NCBI GenBank assembly: GCA_039545355.1
Contig: BCJJ01000052.1
Span: forward strand, 1-64,000
Length of the DNA: 64,000 nucleotides
Reading direction: 5' to 3'
Source: Trichosporon coremiiforme
Taxonomy: Eukaryota; Basidiomycota; Tremellomycetes; Trichosporonales; Trichosporonaceae
This document shows positions 21,443 to 32,778 of this stretch, piece after piece. Positions within the stretch are counted from its first letter, which is position 1, and each line of letters opens with the position of its first letter. Position numbers and translations under genes: made by a program. A model generated the notes under the pieces. That model did not search any database. It saw only the letters and a program-made list of their open reading frames with translations, and was not told the origin of the DNA.

Positions 21443-21907
21443 GATGGGGATGGGTCAGTAAAGGTCTCGTCAGGGGGTGGGGAGGAAGTGAAGAAGCGAT
21501 GGCAACACCGCATGTGCTCTTGTTGAGTCACTCGCGGTTGTGTGGGCGTCCCCGCCCTGGCCCTGGCTGTTCCCCCGGCAGATTTGCTCCCGACTCCCTC
21601 CACCTGTCCACCGTCTTCCCTCGTCACTCACCACACGACCTGACGGGATCAAACGTCCACCCCACTGCAATTCATCACCGTGGGAGATCTTCCTCCACCC
21701 TAGATCCAGCTAACGGCCAGCGCCGTGGCCTGCAGTGGCGGTGGAGCCTTCTTCCCCGGGGTCTCCACACGGAAATCCTAGACCCGTCCGGATTTCTGAC
21801 GCGCAGAGTCCCGCGGGCAACCAACCCCCTCGATAATAGCTCGAGGAAGCCCGCAACTTGCTTTCTGCCCACTTACTTTCGAACTTTGGCCCAAACGCCC
21901 ATCAACC
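21443..21907. promoter_or_regulatory. Bidirectional promoter, Hrp1-like / amidohydrolase
   Basis: 465 bp separate the divergent start codons. The stretch is pyrimidine-rich on the amidohydrolase side (21590-21680). No TATA box was recognised. The role is inferred from layout. Confidence 0.45.
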
Positions 21908-23868
21908 ATGTCGCAGCGATCGCAGCTGCGCCAGCGCAATACAAGGCATGCTGGGCGATACGCGCCCCGAGATCGCCCCGGCGCGCCGCCGACTCGCGCC
22001 AAGCCCAACCGCACTGTGCACATCGCGATCAGCCTGATCGTGCTGGCCGCCATGCTCGTGTTCGCGCAGAAGCAGGGCAACCCGCAGCGTCCGTGGAGTG
22101 TCGACTCTGGCTCCCGCCCCCTGCCCAAGACATACGCCGTGTGCTCGTCCGAGAAGCGCATCTACACCGTGCCCCCTGCCGGCGGGCTGGGCGCGGCCGA
22201 GTGCGTCGTCGTCCAGGACAAGCGCGTCAAGGACGTCGGCAGCCTGGCCCACGTCCGCCGCACGTACGGCGACCGCAGCGCCAAGATCAAAGCCCCCGAC
22301 GGCAAGACGGGCATCAAGGTCATCCAGATCCCGGCGGGGTACAGCCTGACCCCCGGCTGGACGGACAGCCACGCACACCCGCTCCACTATGGCGAGTTCC
22401 GCAGCCTCTCCCTCGTCGGGAGCAAGAGCGTGCAAGAGATTGTGGCCAAGGTCGAAGACCACGTCCGCACCAAGGGCGTTAAGGACGGCGAGTGGATCAC
22501 GGGCATGGGATGGGACCAGACGCTGTGGGACGTCAAGGAGTTCCCCACTGCTGTAAGTCGCTCTTTCAGGCTATGCTGACGCCAGGCGGACCTCGACACG
22601 AGCGCGCTGAAGGACATCCCCATCGTGCTCTCGCGTATTGACGTGCACGCCGTCTGGGTCTCGCCCGCTGTGCTCGAGCAGATCGGCGAGATCCCCCTCG
22701 AGGACGTTGATGGCGGCAAGGTCGTGCGCGACGCCGACGGCAAGCCGACGGGTGTCTTCGTCGACAACGCGATCCGAGCGTACGTCACCCCCGTGCAGCC
22801 CGAGAAGACGGATGCGGACCGGGAACGTTTCCTGCGCATCGTGTCCGACGACGCCCTCCGCCTCGGCATGACGGGTATCCACGACGCGGGTCTCCTGCCC
22901 GCCGAGGTCGAGTTCTTCCGTCGCATGGCGGACGAGGGCAAGCTCCCCCTGCGCTACTACACTATGCTCCTGTGCAAGAACCAGACCGAGTACTGCGGTG
23001 CCAACGTCGAGCGCGCCGAGGGCGCGGGTGACGGCCGCTGGACCTTGAGGTCTGTCAAGCTGTACGGTGACGGTGCGCTCGGTTCCCGCGGCGCGGCGTT
23101 GATCGAGGACTACTCTGACCAGCCGGGCTGGCGTGGCTTCCTCCTCACGCCCGAGGAGAGCTGGGCGCCCACGATCAAGACGTGGTACGACAACGGGTGG
23201 CAGGTGAACGTGCACGCGATCGGGGACAAGGCGAACCGCGTCGTCATTGACTCGATGGAGGCCGCCATCGGCGACGACCACGCCAAGGGCCGCGAGAGCA
23301 GGCTGCGTATCGAGCATGCGCAAATCATGACGCCGGCCGACCTCGAGCGCGCCGCCAAGCTCGGCATCATTGCCAGCTACCAACCCACGCACGCTACGAG
23401 CGACATGCACTATGCCGAGGAACGGCTTGGTCCCGAGCGCATCCACGGGGCTTATGCTTGGCAGAGCTACCTCAAGGCTGGGGGACGGACTACGCTCGGC
23501 TCGGATTTCCCCGTCGAGGAGCCGTCGCCGCTCAAGGGCTTCTTTGCTGCTGTCGCGCGTACCAATGAGAAGGGCGATTCGCCCCACGGCCCCGGTGGCT
23601 GGTACCCCGAGGAGAAGCTTAGCAGGGAGCAGGCCCTGCGCGGCTTCACTGCTGATCGTGAGTTAAAGGACGGATGATGAACTGACAGACAGCCGCCTAC
23701 GCCTCGTTCTCGACTGACACCGGCTCGCTGACGCCGGGCATGCGTTTCGACGCTGTCCTCTTCGACGACGACGTGATCACCAACGACCAGGACGACATCC
23801 TCAAGACGCAGGTCAAGGCCACGTTCCTGGACGGCCGCATCGTGTACGGCAACGTGACGCTTCAGTAG
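21908..23868 (+). CDS. Membrane-anchored amidohydrolase, YtcJ-like (amidohydrolase 3 family)
   Basis: A metal-dependent hydrolase of the amidohydrolase superfamily; the substrate is unknown. Exons 21908-22552, 22586-23657 and 23693-23868 give 630 residues. A basic N-terminus is followed by one transmembrane segment at about residues 38-53 (HIAISLIVLAAMLVFA), so the catalytic part is probably lumenal or extracellular. Two N-glycosylation sequons (NQT, NVT) agree with that. Metal-site motifs: DSHAHP near 157, VKLYGDGALGSRGAAL (the lysine conserved in this subfamily), NVHAIGDKANR, RIEHAQ and TLGSDFPVE, the last Asp being the general catalytic aspartate. The closing beta-sandwich is TGSLTPGMRFDAVLFDDD. 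It converges with the Sok1/Tcp11 gene, 89 bp between stop codons. Related proteins are annotated as exoenzyme-regulatory or imidazolonepropionase-like, but none of those activities can be claimed. Confidence 0.9.
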
Positions 23869-23957
23869 CGGACAAGACAGGGATAGACCAATGCATTACA
23901 TGGGATACACATACAGACATGGTTGGGGATGGATTATATGTGAGATCAGACTAGAGT

Positions 23958-26867
23958 CTAGTAGCGGCGCTCGCGCTCGAGCTCGGGAAGCGGGACCACG
24001 GCCCCGCTGCCGATGAGCATGCCCCCGCGCCCGTACAGGGGCGCGAAGACGGAGAGGTTGAAGTCGGCCGTCTTGGCTATCTTCTCGACGACGGAGCGGA
24101 TGTCGACGAGCACATTGTCCAGGCCGAGCTCGGACGCGAGCGCGTCCTCCGCCTCGCGGTTGCCCACTTGCGTGGAGCGGAAGAGCTCGCGCGCAGCCGT
24201 GATCTCGGCGCTGGCGGGGCGGTGGTAGCGCTCCCGCGGGTCCGACGTCGACGAACCCTGCCCCGTCAGGGGCTCGGCGAGCGTGACAAAGCGACGCGAG
24301 GCGACACGGAGGCGCGGTGCCTTGGCCTTGAGTCCGGGAGTGGCACAAGGGTGCGCGTCGGCACCGGCAGTGTCGTACAGCACGCTCTCGGGCTGGACGC
24401 GGTGGAGCAGGAGCATGTTCGAGAGCATCGTCGTGGCGAGCTTGCGCACCTTGCCGAATGTCTCGGAGAAGCGGGCACACGAGAACGAGGCAAGGTCGCG
24501 CATAATGAAGGCATCGAAATCGTGCGCGAGGGCGTTCACGAGCTCGACGTCCGAGTGCGACCGCTCCGTGTTGTAGTTCTCGCTCGTCTTGGAGAACACG
24601 ATCCGGTGCGCCATGTGCAGCGCCAGGTCCGAGGGGCAGTCGTTCGAGGGACGCAGGAGCCCGTTGCCCATCGTCATGATGTGCTTGTAGCTGTCGTGCA
24701 CCTGCGTGACCTGGGCACGCACCTGCTCGGCGCTATCCGAAGAATTGTGCTGCACGTACGCCTCCTCGAACGTCTGCAGGATCGTCGTCGCAATCGTCAG
24801 GTCCACGAGCTCGGTGTGGTACAGCCTGAGGCGGAATGAGTCCATCTTGAAAACCTCGGGCACGACAACCTTGCTCGGGAAGACGGGCGCGTTGATGGGC
24901 ACACCGACGGGACGGCGGCTGGGAAGCGCAGGCGGCCACGGCTCGTTGCACTCGATCCAGTCGCCGAAGACAAGCTGCACAAAGCCCTCGGTCAGCGACC
25001 GGATCACAAACTCGGTGTTGCTCCCGCATCCGCACTGGCCGAGCAGGTGGCGGCGCTCCCGGGGCGAGGTCGACCTGGCGACACGCTTCGAAGCGGCATT
25101 GATCCAGGCATACGTCTTGGACGTCTCGAGCGTGCGGCCGGCGGCGATCAGGTAGTTGATGAACGTGGTCATCTCGTTCTGCTCCGCCTGCTGCCACAGC
25201 ATGCCCTTCAGGCTCTGCACCTGGTGGTTCGCAATGTCGAGCTTCATGACTTCGACACAGTCGAAACACTTGCGCAGGCCCTGTACGACGTTGGGCTTGC
25301 GCTTGTCGCCCGCACCCGTCGCCGTCGCGACCATGTCGTCGACCATGGCGTCGCGCACGGGCGCGCAGTGGATCTTCATGGCCTCGCCGATCACGTTGAA
25401 GATGCCCGTGTCAAAGTTCCCACGTCGCACTTGAATCGTCAGGAACTCGGCATCCAAGGCTGCGAAAAGTGTAGGGACCAGCGAGTGCGTGACGGTCGGG
25501 CACGACTGAGCGTGCAGTGCCTGTGCCTCCTTGTTAGGATGAGCGTAATGGTTCACACAAGTCGTCGTTGAAGCCATCAGGCTCTCCAGGATCTCCCTCA
25601 GGGTCGAGATCAGCTTCGGCAACCGTGACGGCCAAGTCGCACGAGTCTCCTTCCACCACTGCTTCTCGTTGAGTCCGGGCTTCCAGTTGCCGCAGATGCA
25701 GTCCTTGATGCGGCCCGGCTGCGAGTGGTCCCAGCGAGTGCAGCGGCATCCGAGCTCGATCTCACGCCGAATGCACTCCCAGTACTTGTTGGCAGCCTCC
25801 GACGCGGGAGACGGGTGGACGATCTGGGAGCGCATGTTGGTTGACAGCAACCCGTAGTTGGTCGAGTGGTACGGCATCGGTGAGTGGATCGGCCTGAAGC
25901 CAAAGTTGTCAAACAGAAGATCGTGGCGCATCTGAGGCAATCTCAGAACCTCGTTTGTGTCCAACACACGGAGGGATCTCATGTTGACGGGAGGCTCACG
26001 GGCCGCAGCGATGTAATGGTCCTGCGCGCGCCCCCGGATCTGCATCATGAGACGCTCACCTTCGTGGGCTTCAGCCGCGTCCTTGGCAGTCCAAACACGC
26101 ATGCGTTTCCGCGGCATTCCGCGAAAGTACTTGGCGGCGCTCCTTGCCTGGAAGAGGGCGCTCGGGCGGTGGTTCTCCGGAGGGTCCGAGAAGCTCCTGG
26201 CGCGCTTCAGCATTGGTGGCCGAGGACGGTAGGGCGGTGGCGGTCCGGCTTGAGAGACGATGCGCTCCATTGGCTGCTTGCGAGCTTGGGCCCATGCTGT
26301 GGTCGAGGGCGCCAGTGGGAGGTGTTCCGGCGGCTGGACGGACACACGGTCGAGAGGTTTGCAGGTAAGGAGGGACTGCTGCACGACTTCTTCGGGAGCG
26401 TCGACAGGCTTGTCGTGCACGATGGGTTGCGAGTCAGCTTCTTGACCGATCATCTGGCGAAGGTGCTCGGCGCACGGCGGCGGGTTCGTGGCGCCACGCG
26501 AGCCGGTCGGGGTGTGTGCCGGGTGCGCCGGTGAGGCAAACGGCGTGAACATGTCTGAGTCAAGCTGAGTCGCGGCATTGCGGCGTGCCGCCTGCTTCGA
26601 CGATTCGGCATGTGGGGGTATTGACGGGGATTGTTGGAGGGTGGGCGAAGGCGAGAGCTTGGGCGACGACTGTTGAGGCACCATCGGGTTCGGCATCATC
26701 CCGTTGCTGCTGCCCATGTTCGGGCTCGTATGCTTGCGGTGGTCTCGCAGACCGACCAGCTCGCTTGATGTTGAACTCGAGTGCGAAGCAGCGGGGCGCT
26801 GGTGCGGGATGGTCGAAGAGGTCCCAGAGGCACCTCGGTCATTGTAGGCGTTGGGATCGGTGTCCAT
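23958..26867 (-). CDS. Sok1/Tcp11 family protein
   Basis: In budding yeast Sok1 suppresses loss of protein kinase A; animal Tcp11 proteins act in cAMP-linked signalling. The single long ORF of 969 residues has no obvious intron. The N-terminal ~250 residues are disordered, rich in Ser, Pro, Asn and Gln. The family core includes KIHCAPVRDAMVDDMVA near residue 496 and LRKCFDCVEVMKLDIANHQ near 528, which are typical Tcp11 signatures. A Cys-rich insertion (ELGCRCTRWDHSQPG then DCICGNW) near residue 380 could bind metal. The start at 26867 is the first ATG of the ORF. The gene faces a 9.7 kb gene-free upstream region, which would suit a large regulated promoter. Function in this organism is inference from family. 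Confidence 0.82.
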   Translation of the reverse strand: MDTDPNAYNDRGASGTSSTIPHQRPAASHSSSTSSELVGLRDHRKHTSPNMGSSNGMMPNPMVPQQSSPKLSPSPTLQQSPSIPPHAESSKQAARRNAATQLDSDMFTPFASPAHPAHTPTGSRGATNPPPCAEHLRQMIGQEADSQPIVHDKPVDAPEEVVQQSLLTCKPLDRVSVQPPEHLPLAPSTTAWAQARKQPMERIVSQAGPPPPYRPRPPMLKRARSFSDPPENHRPSALFQARSAAKYFRGMPRKRMRVWTAKDAAEAHEGERLMMQIRGRAQDHYIAAAREPPVNMRSLRVLDTNEVLRLPQMRHDLLFDNFGFRPIHSPMPYHSTNYGLLSTNMRSQIVHPSPASEAANKYWECIRREIELGCRCTRWDHSQPGRIKDCICGNWKPGLNEKQWWKETRATWPSRLPKLISTLREILESLMASTTTCVNHYAHPNKEAQALHAQSCPTVTHSLVPTLFAALDAEFLTIQVRRGNFDTGIFNVIGEAMKIHCAPVRDAMVDDMVATATGAGDKRKPNVVQGLRKCFDCVEVMKLDIANHQVQSLKGMLWQQAEQNEMTTFINYLIAAGRTLETSKTYAWINAASKRVARSTSPRERRHLLGQCGCGSNTEFVIRSLTEGFVQLVFGDWIECNEPWPPALPSRRPVGVPINAPVFPSKVVVPEVFKMDSFRLRLYHTELVDLTIATTILQTFEEAYVQHNSSDSAEQVRAQVTQVHDSYKHIMTMGNGLLRPSNDCPSDLALHMAHRIVFSKTSENYNTERSHSDVELVNALAHDFDAFIMRDLASFSCARFSETFGKVRKLATTMLSNMLLLHRVQPESVLYDTAGADAHPCATPGLKAKAPRLRVASRRFVTLAEPLTGQGSSTSDPRERYHRPASAEITAARELFRSTQVGNREAEDALASELGLDNVLVDIRSVVEKIAKTADFNLSVFAPLYGRGGMLIGSGAVVPLPELERERRY

Positions 26868-28996
26868 GATGGAGGGTTAAAGGTGGGTAGGGCTGGTGGG
26901 GAAGGTCAGCGATGTGGCTCCTTTTATCTCAAGGTGACTTCTTGTCGAAGCGACGAGGAGCCGACGGCCGTGAGATCCGCAGGAACTAGATCGCTGAGCG
27001 GGTGGGCGTGCGTCAAGCGATCGCTTCAGATGAAGATGAGCCGAGGGCTCGGTTGGTGATTGGCAGCTCCTGTTCTGGATCAAGGACCTGCGACGAGGTA
27101 GTGCACTGGAGGTAGGCGGTAGTCGGGTACGAGCGCCGGTCAATGAGCTTGCGTCAATGATCCAGCGTTCTTATCCTGCGTCAATCCTCCTAACGATGCC
27201 GTTCCAGAGATGAACGCCGTCGAGATAGCCGGGAGATGTATGTGTGTTGGGTCGGAGTTCAGCCGAGGCACGAGACAGTCCGCAACCGAGACCAATACAC
27301 ACAAGCGTCGTATGGTCGAGGAGAGTGTGTAACGACTTTCCGTTACGGTGATTGAAGGCTTGACGGTTGGAAGTGTCTCTGGCGCTAGTGAAGTGGCTCA
27401 AGATTTGTTCGCCGCCAGAAACGATGGTTTAAGCGTTCGCGATGTACTGAAAGTCCAGTAGCGATGAATGCAGTAACGATGGCTTGCAAGGCGTACGTTG
27501 AAGTGCACTGAAGCCTTAATCGGTCTAAGGTTGTAAGCACGAGCTCCTAGGGTGGTGTTGGTGGTCTGTGATGCAGGTGGTGGTTCGTGTGGCAAACGAC
27601 ATATAACACCAGGTCGACGAGGGAAGAGGCAGTGAGAACGAGTGTGGTAACCCTCAAATGATGTGCACACGCCTGTCGTTTCTGAAGAGGGGGACGTAGG
27701 GATGGCCGTTGGTCCTCTCGGTAACTTACTGATTGCGAGCGAAACAAGTCTTGACTGGAAAGGGCGAGTGCAAGTGTCCGGGCACGAGTCTAGAGTGTAA
27801 CGATACTATACCGTTACTTGGATCGAGTAAATCAAGCAACAAGACGATTTATGTCACTGCCGAAATGATTACGCAACGAAGACGGCGAGGCGAGGCGAAA
27901 TCGAGCGAAAATTGAAAGTTTGGTTCCAACTTAGAGTTGTAAGGATAAACAAGCTCAACTCAAAGCGATGGCGGAGGCGGCGGAAGACGAAGGGCAGTCC
28001 TGAGCCGATTGACCAAGATGTCGAAAGCGAGTGACAGCAGCAGGGCTGGTGGAGTGAGAGAGAAACTATATACTTAAAGAAATCTGGAATAATCGCGTCA
28101 GCTGCCTGAGCTTGCAACAACTCTGGAGAATTGCGGGTGTAAGCATCGTCGATTGAACGACACCGTGGAGTGTTGTCGACAGCGACGACCAAACCCATTG
28201 ATAACCGCCGACCGTTCATCGACGGAGGCGATGAATTTGACGGCGAGGGGTGCAAGGGGTTGTAACGATAGGGGCATTTGTTGTTACTGCAGGGGCCATG
28301 CCAGTCCCCAGCCCAGGGAGGTGGCCCGACTGCAAGGAACAAGGATTGAAGGATAGAGCGATTGGAATCGAGTACTCACAAGCAGTGACAGTGTGTCTTT
28401 CTCGCTTACGTTGCAGTCTGGGTCGTGACTGCGTTTGCGCGCTGTGAGCTGGCTGGGTGTCCTTAAGCCTTGTGAATGTTAGCCAGGCGTCACTGACAGG
28501 GGCCAGCAATGAGATCGAGAGAGGGCCAGGAAAAGCAGAGCATGGCAAGCCTAGACAGCTTTAGGTCGCAAGGTCTAGGTACTGAATTAACAATGAAAGC
28601 GGGAAGGCGAGGGCGAAAAAGGATGCCCCGGAGAGACCGACCAGACAGACATATCGGTTCGTCGTGCATCATACATCATGCACGGCCTCCTCGCCGCCTG
28701 GTCTGGGCTGCATGGTCTGGGTTGGTGTCGCAGTGCGTAGTGCGCTTATGCAGACAAAAACGCCTGGAGCGAGCTTGCGAGGCCGGGAGCCAGCCTCCTC
28801 CGGTGTATTTGTCTTACACTGGAGTGTAGCCGCAACAAGACAAGAGCACTTAGTCCCAGACCCTGTCCACCATTCATTCACTCCAACCCAGCCCAACGGC
28901 TAAGACACAGTGGGGTGGGGAGCGTGCAGTGCAGCGGCCTGCCCGCCCACTTTCAAGACGCCGACTGGTGGCCATGGCTGCGCGAGGGGAGACAAT

Positions 28997-29024
28997 GCCA
29001 GGTGCATGGTGCCAGGTGCATGGT
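28997..29024. repeat. Perfect 14-bp tandem duplication
   Basis: GCCAGGTGCATGGT occurs twice head to tail (28997-29010 and 29011-29024) inside the gene-free interval. No function is seen. Confidence 0.85.
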
Positions 29025-32000
29025 GCTAAGTGGCCGCTGGCAAGTGGGCGTGCACAGGCTGAAGACGACCGAGCCATGGTCGAGCTCGAAAGCTCCAAGC
29101 TCAAGCGTACCAGAGGCTCGGTCCCTCGCACGGCTGTCGAAATTGTGACGGGCATGACGCAGCGGATCGCGGCAGGAAGTCGTACCGATGTAGCAAGGAG
29201 CAAGGAGCGGGGAGATGCAGTGTGTTATTGACACCTCCACCGCCCTGGAGGACGTCGGCAAGCAAGAACAAGCGTATCGTCTGAGCCCCAGAGCAGTCGA
29301 ACCGACCGATTGACCGAGCAACCCGGCCCAATTCTGATTTCGACCGTGCCGTTCTCGTCGTACTCCCCTTGCCTGCGATCCTATCCTGGCGCTCCTGGCA
29401 CTCCTGAAGCCAAGCCTGGTATGGCATGGCGTAGACGACTTGTCCTAGACACTCCTGGCATTCGAAGTCCTGCGATCTTGGGATCTGCTTGATCCTGCGA
29501 TCCGGCCGTCGGATTTCACCTTCGCTACACTGGCGCACCCACTCTCAAGCCCTCCAAGCCATCATCAAGCCACCAACGAACAAAGCTTTTCACAATGCAC
29601 CAACCAACACCAACTCTCCGAGGCGCTCCAACATAGTCAATGCACTACGCATCCCGCGACCACTGCACAGCCCGAATTCGAGTCGAGCTGTCATGGGCGG
29701 GACACTCATGCGCACTCATGCGGGATCATGGAAGACCAGGACTTACCTTGCTTATGTGCTTATGCTTGGGTGCTTGAACTGGCCAGCAGTTATGGGGAGT
29801 GAATGCCAAATACGAGTGGTAGCCGGAGAAATCGGTGGCGATACCGACGAATGCGATGTTGGTGTGGGGCGTACCGAGGCGATAGCCGATGCGAATGTGG
29901 GAGTGGTAGTGGTAGTGCTGTCGGGATGGGAGTGGGAAGTAGTAGTGTTAGAGGTCCTGGGGCCGACCTGGGGGGTCTCGTGAGGTAGCGCGGAGTGTGT
30001 TGGGATGGAGATGGAGAAGCGGGGATCGAGGCGGGTGCCGAGAGTCGAGAGACGTCAGGCGACGACGAGAACAGTCGAAGGTGTTGTGAGAGTGCGAGCG
30101 AAGAAGTGGAGTGAGTGGGAGATGGAGAGAAAGAGGGATATGGTCAGATCGCAAACGCTATGCATGACTCTCGGTGCTGTTTAACAAGTACGAGTCGTGG
30201 GATGTGGGAGGAGTGGGAGCGGTAAAGTCAAGGACGAGGCGAGGGACGAGGGAGGGAACGAGGAGGAAAGGGAGAAGGAAGGGAAGGGGAGGAGAAGGCG
30301 GCGGCAGCGCACGACTTAGAAGCCATTAGCCTTAGGACACGAAGTTAGGATTTGGGAACGCCATGATCGGCCTCCGAGCGAGGCTTTGGCGGCTCAAACT
30401 GAGTATTGAAGTACTGACGTTGGAGGCGCAGGTTCAGCAACGCCGGGCCTGACAGACCTGATGGACCTGATGGGGGGCTTGAGCTTTTGTTCTAGCCGTG
30501 AGCCCAACATTTTTCTTCCAGGACTGAAGAGACGGACCACCGGACAGTGGGCCCAAGTGGCTCACGGAAGACCTGTGCTCTTGTGCCAGTGCGTGGTGCG
30601 CGTATGCGAGTCCTTAGGTCCCATGGTCCCAAGCTCTGACTCAATTCCTTAGATTCGTAAGGCCGCAAGTAAGGTGCAGCAGAGGTGTGCGGACTGCGCC
30701 GTGATCCTGCCGCCTCGTCCCCTCCTGACCTGTGATGTGGTGAGCGAAGGGTGAGCCCGTGTATCGTAGCGTACCCAAAATTGCATCCTAGGATTTGACC
30801 ATGAATGTCCTGGATTTGATGCACTCTGTCCGTCACGAGCTTCTCGGGCTACGAGGGCTTGGAGGCTTGCGAGGCTCGCGAGGCTTGACGTTGGACAGGA
30901 ACGGCCAGTGTTCGCCCGCTTTAGGCTTTCATATCGTCTGAACTTTGGATGCTTTGGATTTGCGGCTGGGAGCTGGGAAGCGGTGAACGGGTGGCCAACG
31001 GCCGGAGGGCATGGGACCATGGGGGCCAGCTGGCCAGGTACGCTAGGTACTCGGTGGCTCAATGGCCTGTGGCCCAGTGGGCTCTTGCATCTCGGCACTC
31101 TCGGGTTGCTCCCATCAAATGACGGAGTTGGATGAGACCTAGGAACAGTCCTGAAGCGCCCGCGACCGGGCGGGTTCTGGCGGCAGGGTGCTTAGGTTTT
31201 CCAACGCTTAGCGGCTGCTCCTCTAGACATCACCATCACCTCTGCGGCGGACGGACCTGATCTGGAGTGACCTGTAGCTGCGCCGCTCACGTCCTTGCGC
31301 GTCTCGCGCTTCGCGGCAATGAAACTATGAAGGCCCAGTAGTCTCAAAGGTTAATCAATTAACCATCCTTGCATCGGTTAACCTTTTCGACCAATTTCAC
31401 TTGATTTATGGGTCGCTCGTTGTCGTGATATGTGTTCCTACCAGTTCGGTTGGAGCCTCCATCACTGGCCGCACCCACTCGCCCACTACTCTTAGCTGCT
31501 CTTGACTTCGACCTGAGCGAGTGCGGTGACCCCGGCGACCCCGGTGAGACGGAGTGAGATGTAAGACACCGAGCCCAAAGACCGCGGTACGCGATAGGAT
31601 CGATGGGAGCCGCACTGGCGGCAAGAGCGGCGCGTGCTGTGCGGTGTGGGTCGACTGTATGCACCAACTCCACCGCAGCAGCGCTAACGGGAAACATGTC
31701 GGCCACGCGGGCATGCGGCAACAGGCGGGTGCGGATTGTGCAGTGTGCTCCCTGTCCGTATGATGGCATACTCAATTCCAAGTTCAGTGACCTACGATTA
31801 CAGCAGCGCATCCCACAATCCGCTTTGCCTCCCGGTCGAATAATTCCCTAAATTTTTCTAATTCTACATCAAGGAATGCGAGTGCACTAAATGCGCTGCA
31901 GCGCCTACCTAGGCCCACCGAGACTAAACTGCACCTCATCTTCCAGCTCCTCCTCGGGGGTCCTTGTCGTCCTGAACGGCCTGGGGGTGGTCCTGAGGAC

Positions 32001-32740
32001 CTGAAAGATTTCGAGGACGCCGGTCCTGGTCTCCCCTGGAGTTAACCAGGGGATGGGTCGGTGGCTTGGAGTGGTTATTCACCCGCTGAATGCTAGTTAC
32101 TCCTCGGCCCCCTCGGCACTGTCTTAGGACTGGATTTCCTGCGGCATGCATCGTCTATATCCTCCATCGCATGTCGTATGCTTGCAACCGTGTCGGCGTC
32201 CAGTATCTCGCATTGATATGCTTTGCCCCGGATCCCCGACCCCGTGTGCGTGAGACTCGGCCGCAGAGGAGCTTGCATATCTCGCACATTCACCGATAGT
32301 GAACTAGACCTACGTCGGCCGTTGTCTCCGTTCACTCTATATGAAGGCGGGTGTACACGGTCGAGCGTGGCGAGTCCAAGCAGCCATGCGCCTCCGTCAG
32401 GATTAAATAGACCACGCGCCAGATCTAAACGCCGGCGCCAGCGCGCCAGCTTACGCGAACCGAAGAACGAAACCTGCCAAACACTTCGGCGGACCGGACA
32501 CGGACGGGCGTACGGCACCAACGGTAGCGCGGGCTGAGGTTAATGCGGCTTTGAGCATGCCCAGCATGCCCAGACTGCCCTCTGTTCAGGACGACGGGCT
32601 CGGGGCGTTCGGAGGCTTATAACGAGGCGTTCGTCAAGAGTGGGGTCTGACATTGATTCATTGTTGGCGCCGGCGGGATACTGAGTCTAGCCTGCGAGCC
32701 CGCAAGGCATTTGTGGGTTGTGGGCACTAGACGAAGAGTG

Positions 32741-32778
32741 GATCTGTACGATCTGATGTACGATCTGTACGATCTCTG
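32741..32778. repeat. Short GATCTGTAC microrepeat
   Basis: GATCTGTAC, GATCTGATGTAC, GATCTGTAC and GATCTCTG follow one another, an imperfect 9-12 bp tandem array in the gene-free interval. Confidence 0.75.

Noticed and set aside
22571..23587. 338-codon minus-strand ORF
   Set aside because: Antisense to the amidohydrolase exon 2.
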